Source of the DNA: Dendrocalamus latiflorus
Taxonomy: Eukaryota; Streptophyta; Magnoliopsida; Poales; Poaceae
Assembly (NCBI GenBank): GCA_017311315.1
Contig: CM029672.1
Coordinates: forward strand, 11,809,426-11,873,425
Direction: 5' to 3'
Length of the DNA: 64,000 bases
Made by a program: the position numbers and the translations under genes. This document shows, one piece after another, positions 10,818 to 23,353 of this stretch. The notes beneath the pieces were generated by a model, which saw only the letters and a list, made by a program, of their open reading frames with translations, was not told the DNA's origin and ran no database searches. The stretch's first letter is position 1. Each line of letters begins with the position of its first letter.

Positions 10818-12433
10818 CTCTTGCCGGGAATAGGTATCATTGAATTCTTCAAACAAAGCTGTGAACAAGTAGGTTGCAAATTCTCTAGCTTTCTCTTCCT
10901 TGCAAGCCAACAGGTAATCGCTCACTGCGAGGTATGACATGAAATGGTCCTGATTCAAGTTCAATCACATCTCAGTCAACACGGATAGTCAAACATATGC
11001 TGTTATTCTACAGTATTACAAGATACTGAAGAACTGACCTTTACCAATTCAGTATTTCCATGAATGCATTGATCAAAAAGTGTCTCTCGTATACATCCTT
11101 GTAAGATCTTGGACTTCAGTATTTTCTGAGCACTTTTCTGTAGAGCACCACCATTGGCATAGATGAGCATGATAAGCCAAACATCAATCACTTTGTGATC
11201 CCTTGGGTGGTCGACTGATTTCAACTCTTTCAAGAAAGCCTCACAAAGCATCTGCATCGACAAGAAAGCAAAGCCCAGTTGAAACTTGGATGTGCAGTGC
11301 TGCGTTGCAAGATAAACTGAAGATTCAAATCACCTACATTCTTAAACCGGAGGCCTGACCTCAAGGCATCAAGGATTGCCCCATCAGTGCTATTGGCTGA
11401 TGCCTTCCCTTTCAGCTTCTTGCTCCGAACAGCCCGTGGATCCACCACACCGACAAACTTTAGCTGCTCACGGATCTGCGATATAATTCTCCCAGCATTG
11501 ACCGGCGTAGCAGACAGCAGCAAGAACCGGAGTAAGTGTGGCATCTGGTCTGCATGAATTGTCCGGATGCAAGATATCGCAACCGTCACCGCCTTCAAAT
11601 ATTCCCACAGCAACAGAAATATTCAGCCCACAATCCACAGCATCAGTCATAAAACAAGATCAAAGAAAATCGTTTGTGATCATCACCTGCTCCTGCAACT
11701 GCTCATTGAGATTAAGGTCGGACAAAGCGTCGAGCACAGCAACCACAACCTCCGAGTCCTCCTGCAGCAGCTTCTCCAGCGCGGCGAGCACAGTGGCATG
11801 GCTCTGGTCGCCCACAATCTCCGGGAGCGACCCAATGATCTCCTTCTTAAGCCGGGGCGGCGCCACCGACAGCACCTCCACAAGCTTGGCGACGAAGGCA
11901 TCAGCATCGACGAGGAAATCGAGCCACCGGAACTGCGCGACGATGAGCCTCCCCACGTCGTCCTGCAGCGGCATCCCATCGAGCGCGTCGTCGAAGTGCT
12001 CGGGCAGCTTCTCGAGGAGGAGGCCGAGGAGGCCAGGCTGGACCGCAGGGACGGAAAGGAGGGCCCGCGCGAGGCTTGGTGAGCGCGGGGAGGTGGGAAG
12101 GAGGAGCTGGCGGAGGCGCGCGGGGGCGTCGGAGAAGGCGGCGAGCCCCGCGAGGAGGCGCGCCGGGAGGAGCGCGGCGGGGTCGGCAGCGAGCGCGCGC
12201 GCGAGGCGGGGCGCGAAGGAAAGCGGGGAGGGGAGGGACGGGGGCAGGTGCGGCGGGACGAGGAGGGTGCAGCCGGCGTCGGCGAGGAGCGCCGCCGCCC
12301 CGTCGATGGCGGAGGGCTCGTCGGCTGCGGCGGCGGCGGCCGGGGCGGACGCTGGCGCCGATGGCCGCGGCTGGGGAGGCGAGGGCGGCGGCGGCGGGCG
12401 TTTGCGGGGGTTGCTGCGCTGCAGGAACACCAT
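10818..12433 (-). CDS. FANCD2: Fanconi anemia group D2 protein, first four coding exons (partial)
   Basis: FANCD2 pairs with FANCI, is monoubiquitinated, and clamps DNA during interstrand-crosslink repair in the nucleus. Coding exons on the minus strand are 12433-11687, 11592-11338, 11251-11039 and 10949-10818, all GT-AG with phases that fit (249+85+71+44 codons). Family blocks are clear: EKLPEHFDD, RLIVAQFRWLDFLVD, IIGSLPEIVGDQSHA, VLDALSDLNLNEQL, LKSKILQGCIRETL and FNDTYSRQE. Lys 405, the last residue of exon 3 (LVK, then D in exon 4), aligns with the monoubiquitinated Lys of animal FANCD2 (LKD context). I chose ATG 12433 (good Kozak context) over an in-frame ATG at 12544. The family is about 1400 aa, so about two thirds is missing here. 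Exon 4 ends in a normal donor (GAG|GTACTC), but no exon 5 is recognisable before the TE nest. Confidence 0.93.
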
Positions 12434-12986
12434 GGCCGACCGCCGCGAGTGCGAGGCTTCTTCGGGAAGAAGGCGAAATTTTTGGGGATTTTTGGGGAAT
12501 GAAATTTTCGCGCCATGGAGAAGCAAGCGCTTCTTCCTCTTCATGTCGACTGCGCGTACGGATGATCTTTTACCAAAACGTTACATAACCCACTGACAGG
12601 TGGGGTCACGGGTTATACTTTGCGTGGGTCCAACATGTCAGTAGGTGGAGATAACGCTTGCAACGCACCGTTCGTCATATGAGGTAATAGGGACGCATAG
12701 GAGCCGTCTAGTGTTCAACGGACGGCTACCACGGGCTCTCGACGCAGGAGTGATTAGTGGAGGAGCTCTAGGGTTTAAGCCTCGCCGCCGTGACGACGAC
12801 GAGCGCGTAGTAGGGGAGTGGAGCGGTGATTGGCGAAATCGCGAGCCATTAATCGTGTTTCTTCGGATTTAATTGCTCCGATTCGGTTCGATTCGATTCG
12901 TATCTAGTTGGCGGGCGAGCCACAGCCGCTTGCGATAGGATTGGGCTTTGTTGGATTTGGAGCGGTTGGGGATTGGGGTTGGAGAG
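12434..12986. promoter_or_regulatory. Shared (bidirectional) promoter region of FANCD2 and TRM1
   Basis: The start codons of two divergent genes lie 553 bp apart, so both promoters and 5' leaders must fit here. I see no clear TATA box for either side. The TRM1-proximal part is GC-moderate with CGATTCGATTCG repeats near 12888-12900. A divergent, compact, TATA-poor arrangement suits two housekeeping genes; co-regulation is inference only. Confidence 0.5.
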
Positions 12987-15900
12987 ATGGGGGATGTGGA
13001 GGAGAAGCTCAAGGACTACGAGGTGAAGAGGGAAGGCGAGGCCGAGATCCTCATGCTCAAGAGCAACGCCGTCTTCTTCAATCCCGTCCAGGTGCGTGCC
13101 ACTCATTTCTCCCCATTTTCACGATTCGTGATGTTTGATCCTGAGAACGAGACTTCAAGTCCATTACAGAGCAGTGTTTCATGAATTAGTTCGCTTGGTG
13201 GGATTGGAGCTATGTGTTAGTGACGTGATTGTAACACTCAGATTATGTTTAGGAGCGATATTATCAGTATGCGATTGTGGCATGTATGCTCTTAATTCGA
13301 TCTCCTTGCCATGCCGTTTCGGGTGGGGTGCATTATTGGAGTTCGGGTAAATGCAAACTCTGTCTGTATCTTGTGTGTGTTTTCAATGCGGCTGTATTAG
13401 CACGAAATGAGACATATGTACACAATTTGTGCGATTATATGCAATTGAAGTTGGTGCCTAGTTTGGGTTACTGGGTTGATTGGTTTCTGTGAGTTTGATA
13501 CCTGCAATTTATGTCTTAGGTAGTTCGATAGAGGTTGGTGTTTTTTTCACCTTTTTTTGTACGGGGAGAGGTTGGTCATTGTTTACATGATGGTCGATTT
13601 TGTTGAATGTGGGAACTGCACTTTCTTTTTTTGAGAATATGCAGGAAAGCTGTGTATCATATCCTTAAGAAGGAAAAGCTATACAACCCCACAGCTAAGC
13701 TGCTGTTCAACTTCAACGGAGTTTAAATGTAGTTACAACAGTTACCAGAAGGGTACATCCTACAACCTAATGTCCAACAACACAGAGATCCAATTACATC
13801 CAGTGCTCCAAACTGACCTGCACCCACTAAGGAGTTGCACATGCAAATAATGGTTTTTGCAGTTTATTGCTAGCTTTTTGGCTTCTTGTGTTACATGGTG
13901 TGGATATTAATATGTTTTTCTTACTCTAGTGGTTCAAGTTCTTGTAATCAGGTTTAGCAGTCTCCTGCTGTTTGTTTACTGCACACTTAAAGTAAGTTCA
14001 ATGTGTTTAATATTGCATACAGTTAGTACCAAACTTACATACCTCTCTTCATTGTTTTGTCAAGCCAAGAAGCTATGAGCAAGTGTGAAATGCTTTCTCC
14101 ACTGAGCTTCTTAAATCCGATGCATTCAGTGCAAAATAGCAAAATAGTTGCAGCCAGTTTATCTGATATTTACCATTGATCCCAAGGTTACATGAGATTG
14201 CATAAAGTCTCCTTAACTAGCCATCCTGTGGTGAATCATCATAAGGCTTTCTCTAACATCAAGTTACTGCTTTTGTTAGGTCCATAATAGAGACATGTCA
14301 ATTGCCGTTTTAAGAACATTTGTAGCCAAGCGCAAGCAAGAACACGAGGAAATGGTGAGCAAAAGGAACAAGTCACATCAGAAAGTGAGTCAGGATATGC
14401 CACCTGGATCAGATGGAGATGGCGCTTTAACTAGTCAGGATGACGAAATCAATTGTGATCATGAAAAGGAGCTAAATCAGGCTGCAGACAAGGTAGAAGA
14501 TCTGTCAAAAGAAACAACACAAACACCTTCCTGGATAAGAACTAGAGAACTCAAACCACCAATTGTTCTTGAGGTGAGGCCTTACTTTATGTCCAGTACA
14601 AACCAAAGCTCATGTTCTGGATTTCAATATGGCCACAATTTGATAACATATAATAAATTGAATAAAAAGTGCAGGCATTGGCTGCTTCTGGGTTGAGATC
14701 TCTGCGTTATGCGCGTGAAGTTGATGGCCTTGGAAAGGTGGTTGCTCTGGACAATGATAAAGGTCATCGACATGCCCGTCTAAAGTTGTTTGATGAATTG
14801 TTGTTTATGATTGCACAAGTGACAAGACCCTTGCATTAATTTTTTTAGAACTGCAAGACATAGCATTAACCATGATTCTTCCTTTTTTTCAGCCTCTGTT
14901 GAAGCTTGCAGGAGGAACATTAAGTTTAATGGTCTTGCTGCTTCTCGTCAAGTGGAAGCACACTTGGCTGATGCTCGAGTTTACATGCTTACTCATCCAA
15001 AAGAATTTGATGTGGTAATGCTTTTAAAGTTTCGTCACATCTCACATGTGCCTCTTTACTAGCTTTGACACCTCCTGAGATGGGACTATGTGCTGTAATC
15101 TAAGAACTGAAACATGATGAATAGAAGCTTATTTATAACCAGTTTCTCTCCTTGTATGGGTAACTTAAGGATATTTTCAAGCATAATTTGTGAGAAATTG
15201 CCGGTTATCATTTTACATTTTGGGTCATTTTTTGGGCTTTTCTTGCATCGTTGATTTTATCCCCACCAAGTTAGAACGAATGAAGTAAACCAGGGAAGAA
15301 CAAATGTCAGAACTGGGCTCTACAAGGCCATTTTATTTTTTTCCTTTTTGTTTGTTGGGCAGTAGGAGTGGTGAAAAGCAGGGTACTATTTGAGAAGCTT
15401 ATGGATTTGCTTCAGATTATAGGGTTTATCTGAGATTCTAGCTTTCAGAGCTTCTGTAAGTTAGCTTATGAGATTTGCATGAGCCCAAGCTTGGTCAAAT
15501 AAAGCTAGCACACTTGCTAACAGGAATGTGACTTGTTGCACTAAGCAAAAAGGATGTAAACATGTGAATTCTAATAAACCTGACCATTTCAAGTTAAAGC
15601 AAAATGATAAGGCTTTAAACAATTCAACATTTTTCTCCTCTAACGATCCACACTAGCTTCCTTATTTTCTCGCATGCTCTTTTTTTAGGTAGATCTTGAC
15701 CCCTACGGGTCACCTTCAATATTCCTCGACTCTGCTGTACAAGCTGTTGCTGATGGAGGACTGTTAATGTGCACAGCCACTGATATGGCTGTTCTATGTG
15801 GGACCAACGGTGAAGTTTGCTACTCCAAGTAAAGACCATATTAGTAGTTTGAAGTTGAAATTCGAACCAAGTATCGATGTTCTGATCATCAATTGTGTCT

Positions 15901-18118
15901 TGCAGGTATGGTTCCTACCCAATCAAAGGCAAGTATTGCCATGAAATGGCTCTGAGAATCCTCCTTGCCTGCATTGAGGTATATAATAATGGTTACAATT
16001 GTTGTATCCCAAAAGTTTGTCCAAATTGAGCTCGTTGTTACTCAGTAAAAAAAATGATGGTTTTAGATGATATCTTCACTTTGTCACTAATTGGACCTGA
16101 TGTGGCAATCTATTATATTAACTGATTCTATTAAAGCACTTACTAGTTTTCTAACATATGCTGCAACTGTTGTTCTTCTGTGGGTTTGAGATAACTCATC
16201 TACTATATTTTCTCTTGTTGAGACAGAGCCATGCAAATAGGTACAAGCGTTATATCGTTCCTGTTCTCTCTGTGTTTATGGACTTCTACATCCGTATTTT
16301 TGTTCGAGTATTCACGTGAGTTTCCTCTTCCCCACTATCATTGTGTTTTGTTTAAGATTTGATTGAACTACTTCTGATGTGTCTTCGCGAATTTCATGTG
16401 CAGTTCTGCAAGTGAAATAAAGAATTCTCCTCTTAAGCTTTCTTATGTATATCAGTGTGTTGGTTGTGATTCTTTTCATCTTCAATGCCTCGGGAGGGCC
16501 GTTACTAAGGTACACTTTTTGCTTGCCATTCATATCATCTCAACGTTATCTTTCTCCAAGTCTCTAACTATATATCAGTAGATAATAATGAGAGCCTTTT
16601 CCTTGTTTGATTTTTCTGGGGAACTGAAGAATAATTGTGTGAAGTATGCACCTGGTATTGGTCCTGTTGTTCCTCAAGAGTGTAGTGATTGCGGGAAGAA
16701 ATTTAATGTTGGTGGGCCGATATGGTCTGCTCCTATTCATGATCAAGACTGGGTACTTTCTACATTGGCAGATGTCAAACCAATGAAGGATAGGTATCCT
16801 GCATATGATAAGATTACTTCAGTTCTGACTACTATATCTGAGGTATTGTTATTACTTTCTTCTGCTTGTTGCTAAAGATGTTATTCTTGAGCATGTGGAG
16901 CAATGGTCTGTTAATACTCAGAATGGGTTATTATTGACTTATTGTAACTTGTCTTTAAGATTATTTATAATTTTATATCTTGAACCCTATGGAAAATGCC
17001 CATCATGCATCTGCAACTCTTGTCCACCTCACCACCAGATGCTTTGTTAAGACCAATATGAATATACTTTTTTTGAAATATCCATCTATTGAATTGAATT
17101 GAGCATTCTTGGTCCAATATGAATATACTTTTTCCCAAAATATACATCTATTGAGTTGAATTGAGCTTTCTTAGTACTCAATGACAGCGTGATTGTTTGC
17201 AATGGTCCATTCATTTAATGCTGAGACGCTGCATAATACATGTCATGCAAGATGTTTCTTCGTTCTTCCTATTGGTACTTCCTTTAACTATGTGTTTTTC
17301 ATGCGATGCAGGAGTTACATGACGTACCACTGTTTTTCAGTCTCCATAACATTTCTGGGACTGTCAAGTGCACTTCCCCATCTGCAGTTGTGTTCCGTTC
17401 TGCAGTTCTCAATGCTGGCTATCGTATCTCTAGCACCCATGTCAACCCACTAGGACTAAAATCTGATGCCCCTTGGGATTTTATTTGGGACATCATGCGC
17501 TGCTGGGTAAATCTCGTTGTACCCCTTTTCCTTACGGTATTCTGGTGGATGCAAGTCAAGATTCCTTTTCCTTGTCTTCCTGGATGGACTGGTAGTTTTA
17601 TCTTGATATAATGGTGCATTTGTCCCCACCCAGGTGAGGAATCATCCTATCAAGGAACAACCACGTGACTCTTCAGGCACAATAATCCTTTCAAAATCTC
17701 CTAAACTGGAAGTATGTCATTCATGCACCATATACTCTTTCTTCGACTATGCTTTTTGTGCCTGATAGACGAAAATCATAGCATTGGTGGTTGTTGTCAC
17801 CCTGTGGTTACGCAGGCAAATTTCTCCAGAGCAGTTGCTGCCCTGAGCAACGCTCAAGCAAAAAAGGTCAAGCGGTTTCTTCCTAACCCAGAGCGGCATT
17901 GGGGCCCAAAGGTCAGGGCTGGGAGGAAAATTACAAGCAAGCATGCTTCTCTACTAGGCCCAGTGGCTGTAAATGGGGCCATCAGTCACGAAGAAGGAAA
18001 TGATTCAGCGTCAGATAAGCCAGCTCCAGAAACTGAAGGGATCACCACAGATGAAGAGAACGAACTCACAATCAAGCGTCCGAAGACCAGTGACGATGAA
18101 CTGGCAACTGAACCGTGA
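12987..18118 (+). CDS. TRM1: tRNA (guanine(26)-N2)-dimethyltransferase, complete, 12 coding exons
   Basis: TRM1 uses S-adenosylmethionine to make N2,N2-dimethylguanosine at position 26 of tRNAs, in the nucleus and mitochondria in eukaryotes. Coding exons: 12987-13091, 14280-14573, 14675-14762, 14893-15014, 15689-15828, 15906-15978, 16227-16315, 16404-16509, 16630-16842, 17312-17506, 17634-17711, 17816-18118. All introns are GT-AG, phases agree, and the product is 601 aa, normal for plant TRM1. Motifs seen: EAEILMLKSNAVFFNPVQ (N-terminal signature), ALAASGLRSLRYARE (SAM loop, about 134-148), VVALDND, VDLDPYGSP (catalytic DPYG, about 204-212), zinc-type cysteines in CVGCDSFHLQC and CSDCGKKF, and the basic RHWGPKVRAGRKI. 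The C-terminus is acidic with a short KRPK basic motif. Intron 1 is 1188 bp. No damage seen. Confidence 0.97.
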
Positions 18119-19033
18119 TTAAAATGATCTCACTGAACTGATGTATCCAACTATCATGAAATCCTTAAGCTTAGGAGTCAACCATGGCATTGGTGGCTCT
18201 GTTATATTATCATTACCTGCTAGGGCTGTTGTTGCTGGAAATGAATTTTGATCCGTAAAATTTTGTGTCGAGGCATACCTCGTGGGTATCTGCATTTTAT
18301 TAGTTTATTCAATGTCATAGACGATGATGCGGTATAACAGCAAGCTGTGGCGCTGTCTGAAGACTGCAAGAACCTTAATGGAGGTACTGTACCAGATTAT
18401 GCAGTGTCATGTCAAAAGGCAAAAAGGATTAAGGCCCTGTTTGAAATGCGGGAATTTTTTCCGATTCTTGCGGGAATTGAACTGTTTCCTGTAAAATTTC
18501 TGTAAAATTCCTGTGAAATTCCTCTGTTCAGGCCCTAAAGGAGGAAGGAATGCATGAATGCTGACGTCAAGTACATTCATGTGTAAAGTGCCTTTTCTGG
18601 TGTGTACTGCTACGTGGAAGGAAGAATGTGACTTTGTTGGGCAACGAAAATTACAGGTGTACGGATGGACACTTGTGATCAGGTACACTCCCAATGTAGA
18701 GATAGTCTATTGTTTGTCGTGTCACGTAAAAACAACCAGGACACAAGTACCTCAATGCATAGTATCAAAAAGTGGGTCTAAATTTTCGGTAAATATGATT
18801 CAATACTTACGGTTTAGACTAATTGAAATACATTTGAAGAGCTTATCAAATGACGCCTAATTTCTGTAAGTAATTTTGACCATATTCCCATGTTTATACT
18901 ATTCCTGCCATTATTGTTTTTGTATCCTCCGGGTACACCACTATAGTATTGTGTCAGATTGTGCATCAAAAGAGCTATAGGTTAGAGGAGATGGTCGTCC
19001 AAACTGTGGCACTGCAAGACAGGAGCATCACAT
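18119..19033. other. TRM1 3' UTR and intergenic DNA
   Basis: The TRM1 3' region runs to roughly 18330-18400. A Tourist-like MITE (18433-18535) follows. The rest is AT-rich without coding signal, up to the gypsy insertion at 19034. Confidence 0.5.
18433..18535. mobile_element. Tourist-like (Harbinger-type) MITE, 103 bp
   Basis: The ends are GGCCCTGTTTGAA and the inverted counterpart GGGCCTGAACAG, with target duplication TAA at 18430-18432 and 18536-18538. The interior (GCGGGAATT, TTCCTGT) matches, inverted, the copy at 27777-27884. Confidence 0.75.
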
Positions 19034-19831
19034 TGATACGGGGTCGCCCGATCTTCTCGACGTAGGATTGGATACTCACGTGCCCTCTCTTGAATCGTAG
19101 CGATCCTCCGTTGCCAATGCAAGAACGAACGCTCTTTAATTCGCAAGATCACACGCGCCGGACTTCACGACCACCAAGCGAAATCCCTATCGCGCTCCCA
19201 ATTCCCAGCGGAAAGGTTGAACGATCTTAAATTGCAAGAATCCATAAATCTTCTATTGAATTTTTGATGGAAATCAAAAACTCAAAAACATGTACAAAAC
19301 CATCTCTCATTATCTAGTCTCCTCACGTCACGTAGTGTTTTCTCCAAAATAGCTAGTCCCCGTGCACTGTTGCCGTCCGTCTCCTTTTATACGGCGGCGG
19401 CATGTATGGGCCTTGGGCTTGGAAAATGAATCGGCCAGAGAGACTTAATTAGCTAACTATGTTTACATGACCAGCCAGCGATTTGGGCAAGGCAATGGCA
19501 CGCAGGCCTGTAGTCCATTGAATCATGCGCATGGGCATTTGTTCTTTGATCGATAGCTTCCGGTTGCCTGAGCAGCAGATGTGGGTCTCAAAGGCTTATG
19601 TTCCTAGTCTCTGTATCCTTCCTCATGTCTCCAAAGTCTTCAATGTATTTAAATCTAAGAATGCACAACGAACTTGCATGAGGTAGTATACTATGCTCAT
19701 CAATACAAAGAAATTCATTAAGAAACAAATTAACCTGTTTATTTAAAAGTTTGGCTCTCGCTCGAGTAATTGGGCCTTTTGGTGCTTCATGAATATTCGG
19801 GGAGGTAGACGACGTAGGGATGTCCTCATCA
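19034..19831 (-). repeat. 3' LTR of the gypsy element
   Basis: This 798-bp LTR appears identical to 24812-25609. The pol reading frame enters it and stops at 19588, so 244 bp of the LTR are coding. Confidence 0.96.
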
Positions 19832-20817
19832 TCCTCCCCCTCTTGGAAAGGAGTCGTCCTCGACTCTGTATCGTCTTGTCCAAAAAATGGTGACAAATCA
19901 GCAACATTAAAAGTACTACTTACCCCATAATCGTCTCCTGGAAGTTCAATCTTGTAGGCATTATCATTGATCTTGGCAAGTACTTTAAATGGACCATCAC
20001 CACGGGGCATCAGTTTTGATTTACGCTTCTCTGGAAAGCGTTCTTTGCGAAGATGTACCCATACTAAATCACCTGGTTCAAAGAGCAATTTCTTTCTAGA
20101 CTTGTTAGCTTTAGAAGCATAAGCACGTACCTTCTTTTCAATTACCTCTTTAGTCTTTTCATGGAGTTTTTTCACAAAATCAGCACGTTTAGAAGCCTCC
20201 ATATTTGTACGTTCTTGTAATGGAAGTGGCATCAAATCAAGTGGCGTGATCGGTTTAAAACCATACACCACCTCAAATGGACACAATTGAGTAGTAGAAT
20301 GTACCGCCCTATTATATGCAAATTCAACATGCGGTAGACAATCTTCCCACTCTTTTAAATTCTTTTTTATCATTGTCCGCAGCAGCATTGAGAGTGTACG
20401 GTTCACCACCTCCGTTTGTCCATCAGTTTGTGGGTGACAAGTTGTCGAAAAGAGCAACTTTGTCCCAAGCTTGGCCCACAAAGTCTTCCAAAAGTAGCTC
20501 ATGAACTTGACGTCACGATCGGAAACAATAGTTCTTGGCATTCCATGCAATCTCACAACCTCCCTGAAAAACAAGTCAGCTACATGCGACGCATCGTCGC
20601 TCTTATGACAAGGAATAAAGTGTGCCATCTTTGAAAATCTATCCACAACAACAAAAACAGAGTCCCTCCCCCTCTTAGTCCTAGGCAATCCTAACACAAA
20701 ATCCATGCTAATATCTTCCCAAGGTGCACTAGGAACTGGAAGTGGAGTATACAAACCATGTGGATTGAGTTTTGACTTCGCTTTATGGCATGTGATGCAT
20801 CTTTGAACGAATGGTGA
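19588..20817 (-). pseudogene. pol: Integrase and C-terminal tail of the gypsy pol
   Basis: The frame begins at about 20817 within the end of the H2C2 zinc region (CITCHKAKSK). The integrase core has all three acidic positions (ISMDFVLGLPRT, TIVSDRDVKF, QTDGQTEVVNRT). A GPY/chromo-like C-terminal section follows (LFEPGDLVWVHLRKERFP, DGPFKVLAKINDNAYKIELP), then a lineage tail EAPKGPITRARAKLLNKQVN that runs into the LTR and stops at 19588. It is out of frame with gag-RT because of the deletion, but uninterrupted itself. Confidence 0.93.
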
Positions 20818-23353
20818 TGTTATTGATAGCTCTACAGTCTACGCACATTCTCCATGTAGCATCTTTCTTAGGAACAAGAATGACAGGAACGGCACAAGGA
20901 CTAAGACTTTCGCGAACGTACCCTTTTTCCATGAGTGCTTGCACTTGCCGCTGAATTTCTTTTGTCTCGTCCGGATTGGTGCGGTATGGCGGCCGATTGG
21001 GAAGTGGAGCTCCCGGCACCAAGTCAATTTGATGTTCGATGCCTCGAATGGATGGTAAACCAGCGGGTACCTCCTCCAGAAAGACATCTTCATAAGCCTG
21101 TAACACTTGAGAAACCACACTAGGAAGAGAGGTTAAGTCATTAGTAGAAAGCAAAACATCTTTATACAGCAATACCAAATGCTCCAAAGTGGGATCATCG
21201 CTCATCTCTCTCAAATCAGATTTGGTGGCTATCATGACTAACTTTTTCTCTCCCTCATCCTTTCTTTTTCCACTCAGTTTTAGCTTGTGGCTCTCACTCA
21301 TATTTTGTGAAATCACACTCTTATGCTCCTTCCCTTTCTCATTCTCTACTTTCGCCTCAACTTTTTGCATGTTATCATGTATGATTTGAGAAGGAGTCAA
21401 TGGTAGTAGCACTATTTCCTTATTGTTCCACATAAATTTGTACTGATTAGTTCTTCCATCATGAATAACAGAACGATCATATTGCCATGGCCTTCCTAAT
21501 AACAAGTGACATACTTCCATGGACACAACATCACATTCTACAGTATCACGATAAGAACCAATCTGAAAGCTAACATCAACAGTGTACCCAACATTCATGG
21601 AACCATTATTATTCAACCACTGAATTTGATATGGATGTGGGTGTTTCTTGTATTTCAATCCAAGTTTAGTGCAAAGTTCTTTGCTAGCTAGGTTATGACA
21701 ACTACCTCCATCAATAATAACTTTGCAACACTTACCATCTTTACTTACCTGAGCTCTTGTTTGGAAAAGGTTGCAGCGCTGTTCATGGTTGGATTTTGCT
21801 TGAACGCTCAACACCGAAGGGGTGCACACTAGGATAGGACCGGATTCGGGGTTACAATACCCATCCCTATGTGTTTCTTCTTCTCTTTCTTCCTCATGGC
21901 CATCCTCAAACGCCTCAAAATCAGCAAGGTGCTCTCCATCTTCATCACTAGCAGAATCATATCCTCCATTCTCATTTATCAACATTACCTTACTATTTGG
22001 GCAATCCTTTTGCATATGTCCGCGACCAAGACACTTGAAGCATTGGATGGAGCTACTCTTGGCCGTAGAACCAACAGAAGATGATGAAGAAGGAGCTGGT
22101 CCTTTCTTTGGAAAGGAATGAGTGGCATTCTTGGCACTCGAGGCAGCACGTGCACTAGGAGCAAAACTTCCACCAGATGTGTTAGTTTTAAAAGAATTGA
22201 AATGAGATGCGGTTTTACCTCCTGTAGGTGCTGCACGGGGCATGTAGGATGATGTTCTTGTTGTTTTCATGTCGTGTTGCACTTGTCTTTCGGCCTTAGT
22301 TGCTTGATGTACCAATTCCACCATATTGTTGTAAGGCTGAAATTCAGTTATGCGCTTGATGGAAGGGTGCAAACCAGCAAGAAATCGAGCCATTGTTTGT
22401 TCTTCTTGTTCATATACATTAGCTCGAATCATGGCCATTTCCATCCCTTTATAGTACTCCTCCACCGTGAGAGTTACTTGCTTCATTTGCTGCAATTTAT
22501 CAAATAAATCACGTTTATAATGTTTGGGAACAAACCTAGATCTCATGTGGTACTTCATCTCTTCCCATGTAGTGATGGGAGGCTCGTCGTACTCTCTCCT
22601 TTGATTTTGAACTTGTTCCCACCATATAAGTGCATAATCTGTGAATTCAAGTGCAGCCATATGTATCTTCTTCTCTTCGGAGTAATTGTGTAGGCGGAAT
22701 ACCTTGTCCACCTTGAGCTCCCAAGTGAGGTAACCTTCAGGGTCATGTGTACCTGAAAATGTTGGCATAGTAAATTTAAGCTTACCAAACTTCTCCTCAT
22801 TTGGTCGACCATCGCCGTAGTGGTTACGACGGCGGTAGCCATCGTCGTAGTGAAGAAAATCGTCGTCGTCGAAGCGATGTGCTCCTCCACCACGGCCTCC
22901 ATGTCCATGGCCCCTCCCCGGACCATGGAAGCCGCCCCCTTCACCTCTCCCAGGTAGGGGTGGACGAATGGCATTTGCCACCACTCGGTCTCGCCTTTGT
23001 TGAGCTTCTTGGCCACCTCGGACAGCAGCCACTCCCTCACCACGTGGAGGAAGGGCAGCCGCAAGATGAGCATTTCCTTCTTCTGGTTGTGCCCGAAGTG
23101 CTCGCACAACGTCGTTCACAATGTTCCCACGCAACACGTTCATCTGTTGATTGAGTTCAATGCGAAGATCCTGCATATCTGTCTTGAATTGTTCTCCCAT
23201 TGTAGTAATGCCAGCTACAAATTCTTGTTGCAATGTACTTCTCAATGCCTGATGCTGAAAGCGAGTCACCGGGGCATTAAGATCAACTTCATGCTCCTCT
23301 CCATAGTTATCTTCTCCACCTGACATGGTTAGATTGTGCAAAGAAAAACACAA
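20783..23353 (-). pseudogene. gag-pol: gag-protease-RT(start) of the gypsy element
   Basis: This 856-codon minus-strand frame starts MCFSLHNLTMSGGEDN; a second Met (MSGGED) may be the true start. It contains the Ty3-type capsid (FTMPTFSGTHDPEGYLTWE, ALIWWEQVQNQRR, MKYHMRSRFVPKHYKRDLF, FLAGLHPSI), a CCHC knuckle CFKCLGRGHMQKDC and a retropepsin core KVIIDGGSCHNLAS. RT opens with HQIDLVPGAPLPNRPPYR, LVPKKDATWRMCVDCRAINN. It breaks right after RAINNITI: the next bases belong to the end of the integrase zinc finger in another frame, and the ORF stops at 20783. No YxDD box or RNase H exists, so this copy cannot copy itself. Confidence 0.94.

Noticed and set aside
12434..12544. N-terminal extension of FANCD2 from ATG 12544 (MKRKKRLLLHGAK)
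   Set aside because: The frame is open, but ATG 12433 has the better context and its MVFLQRSNPRKR start looks like the family. The longer start cannot be excluded without 5' cDNA.
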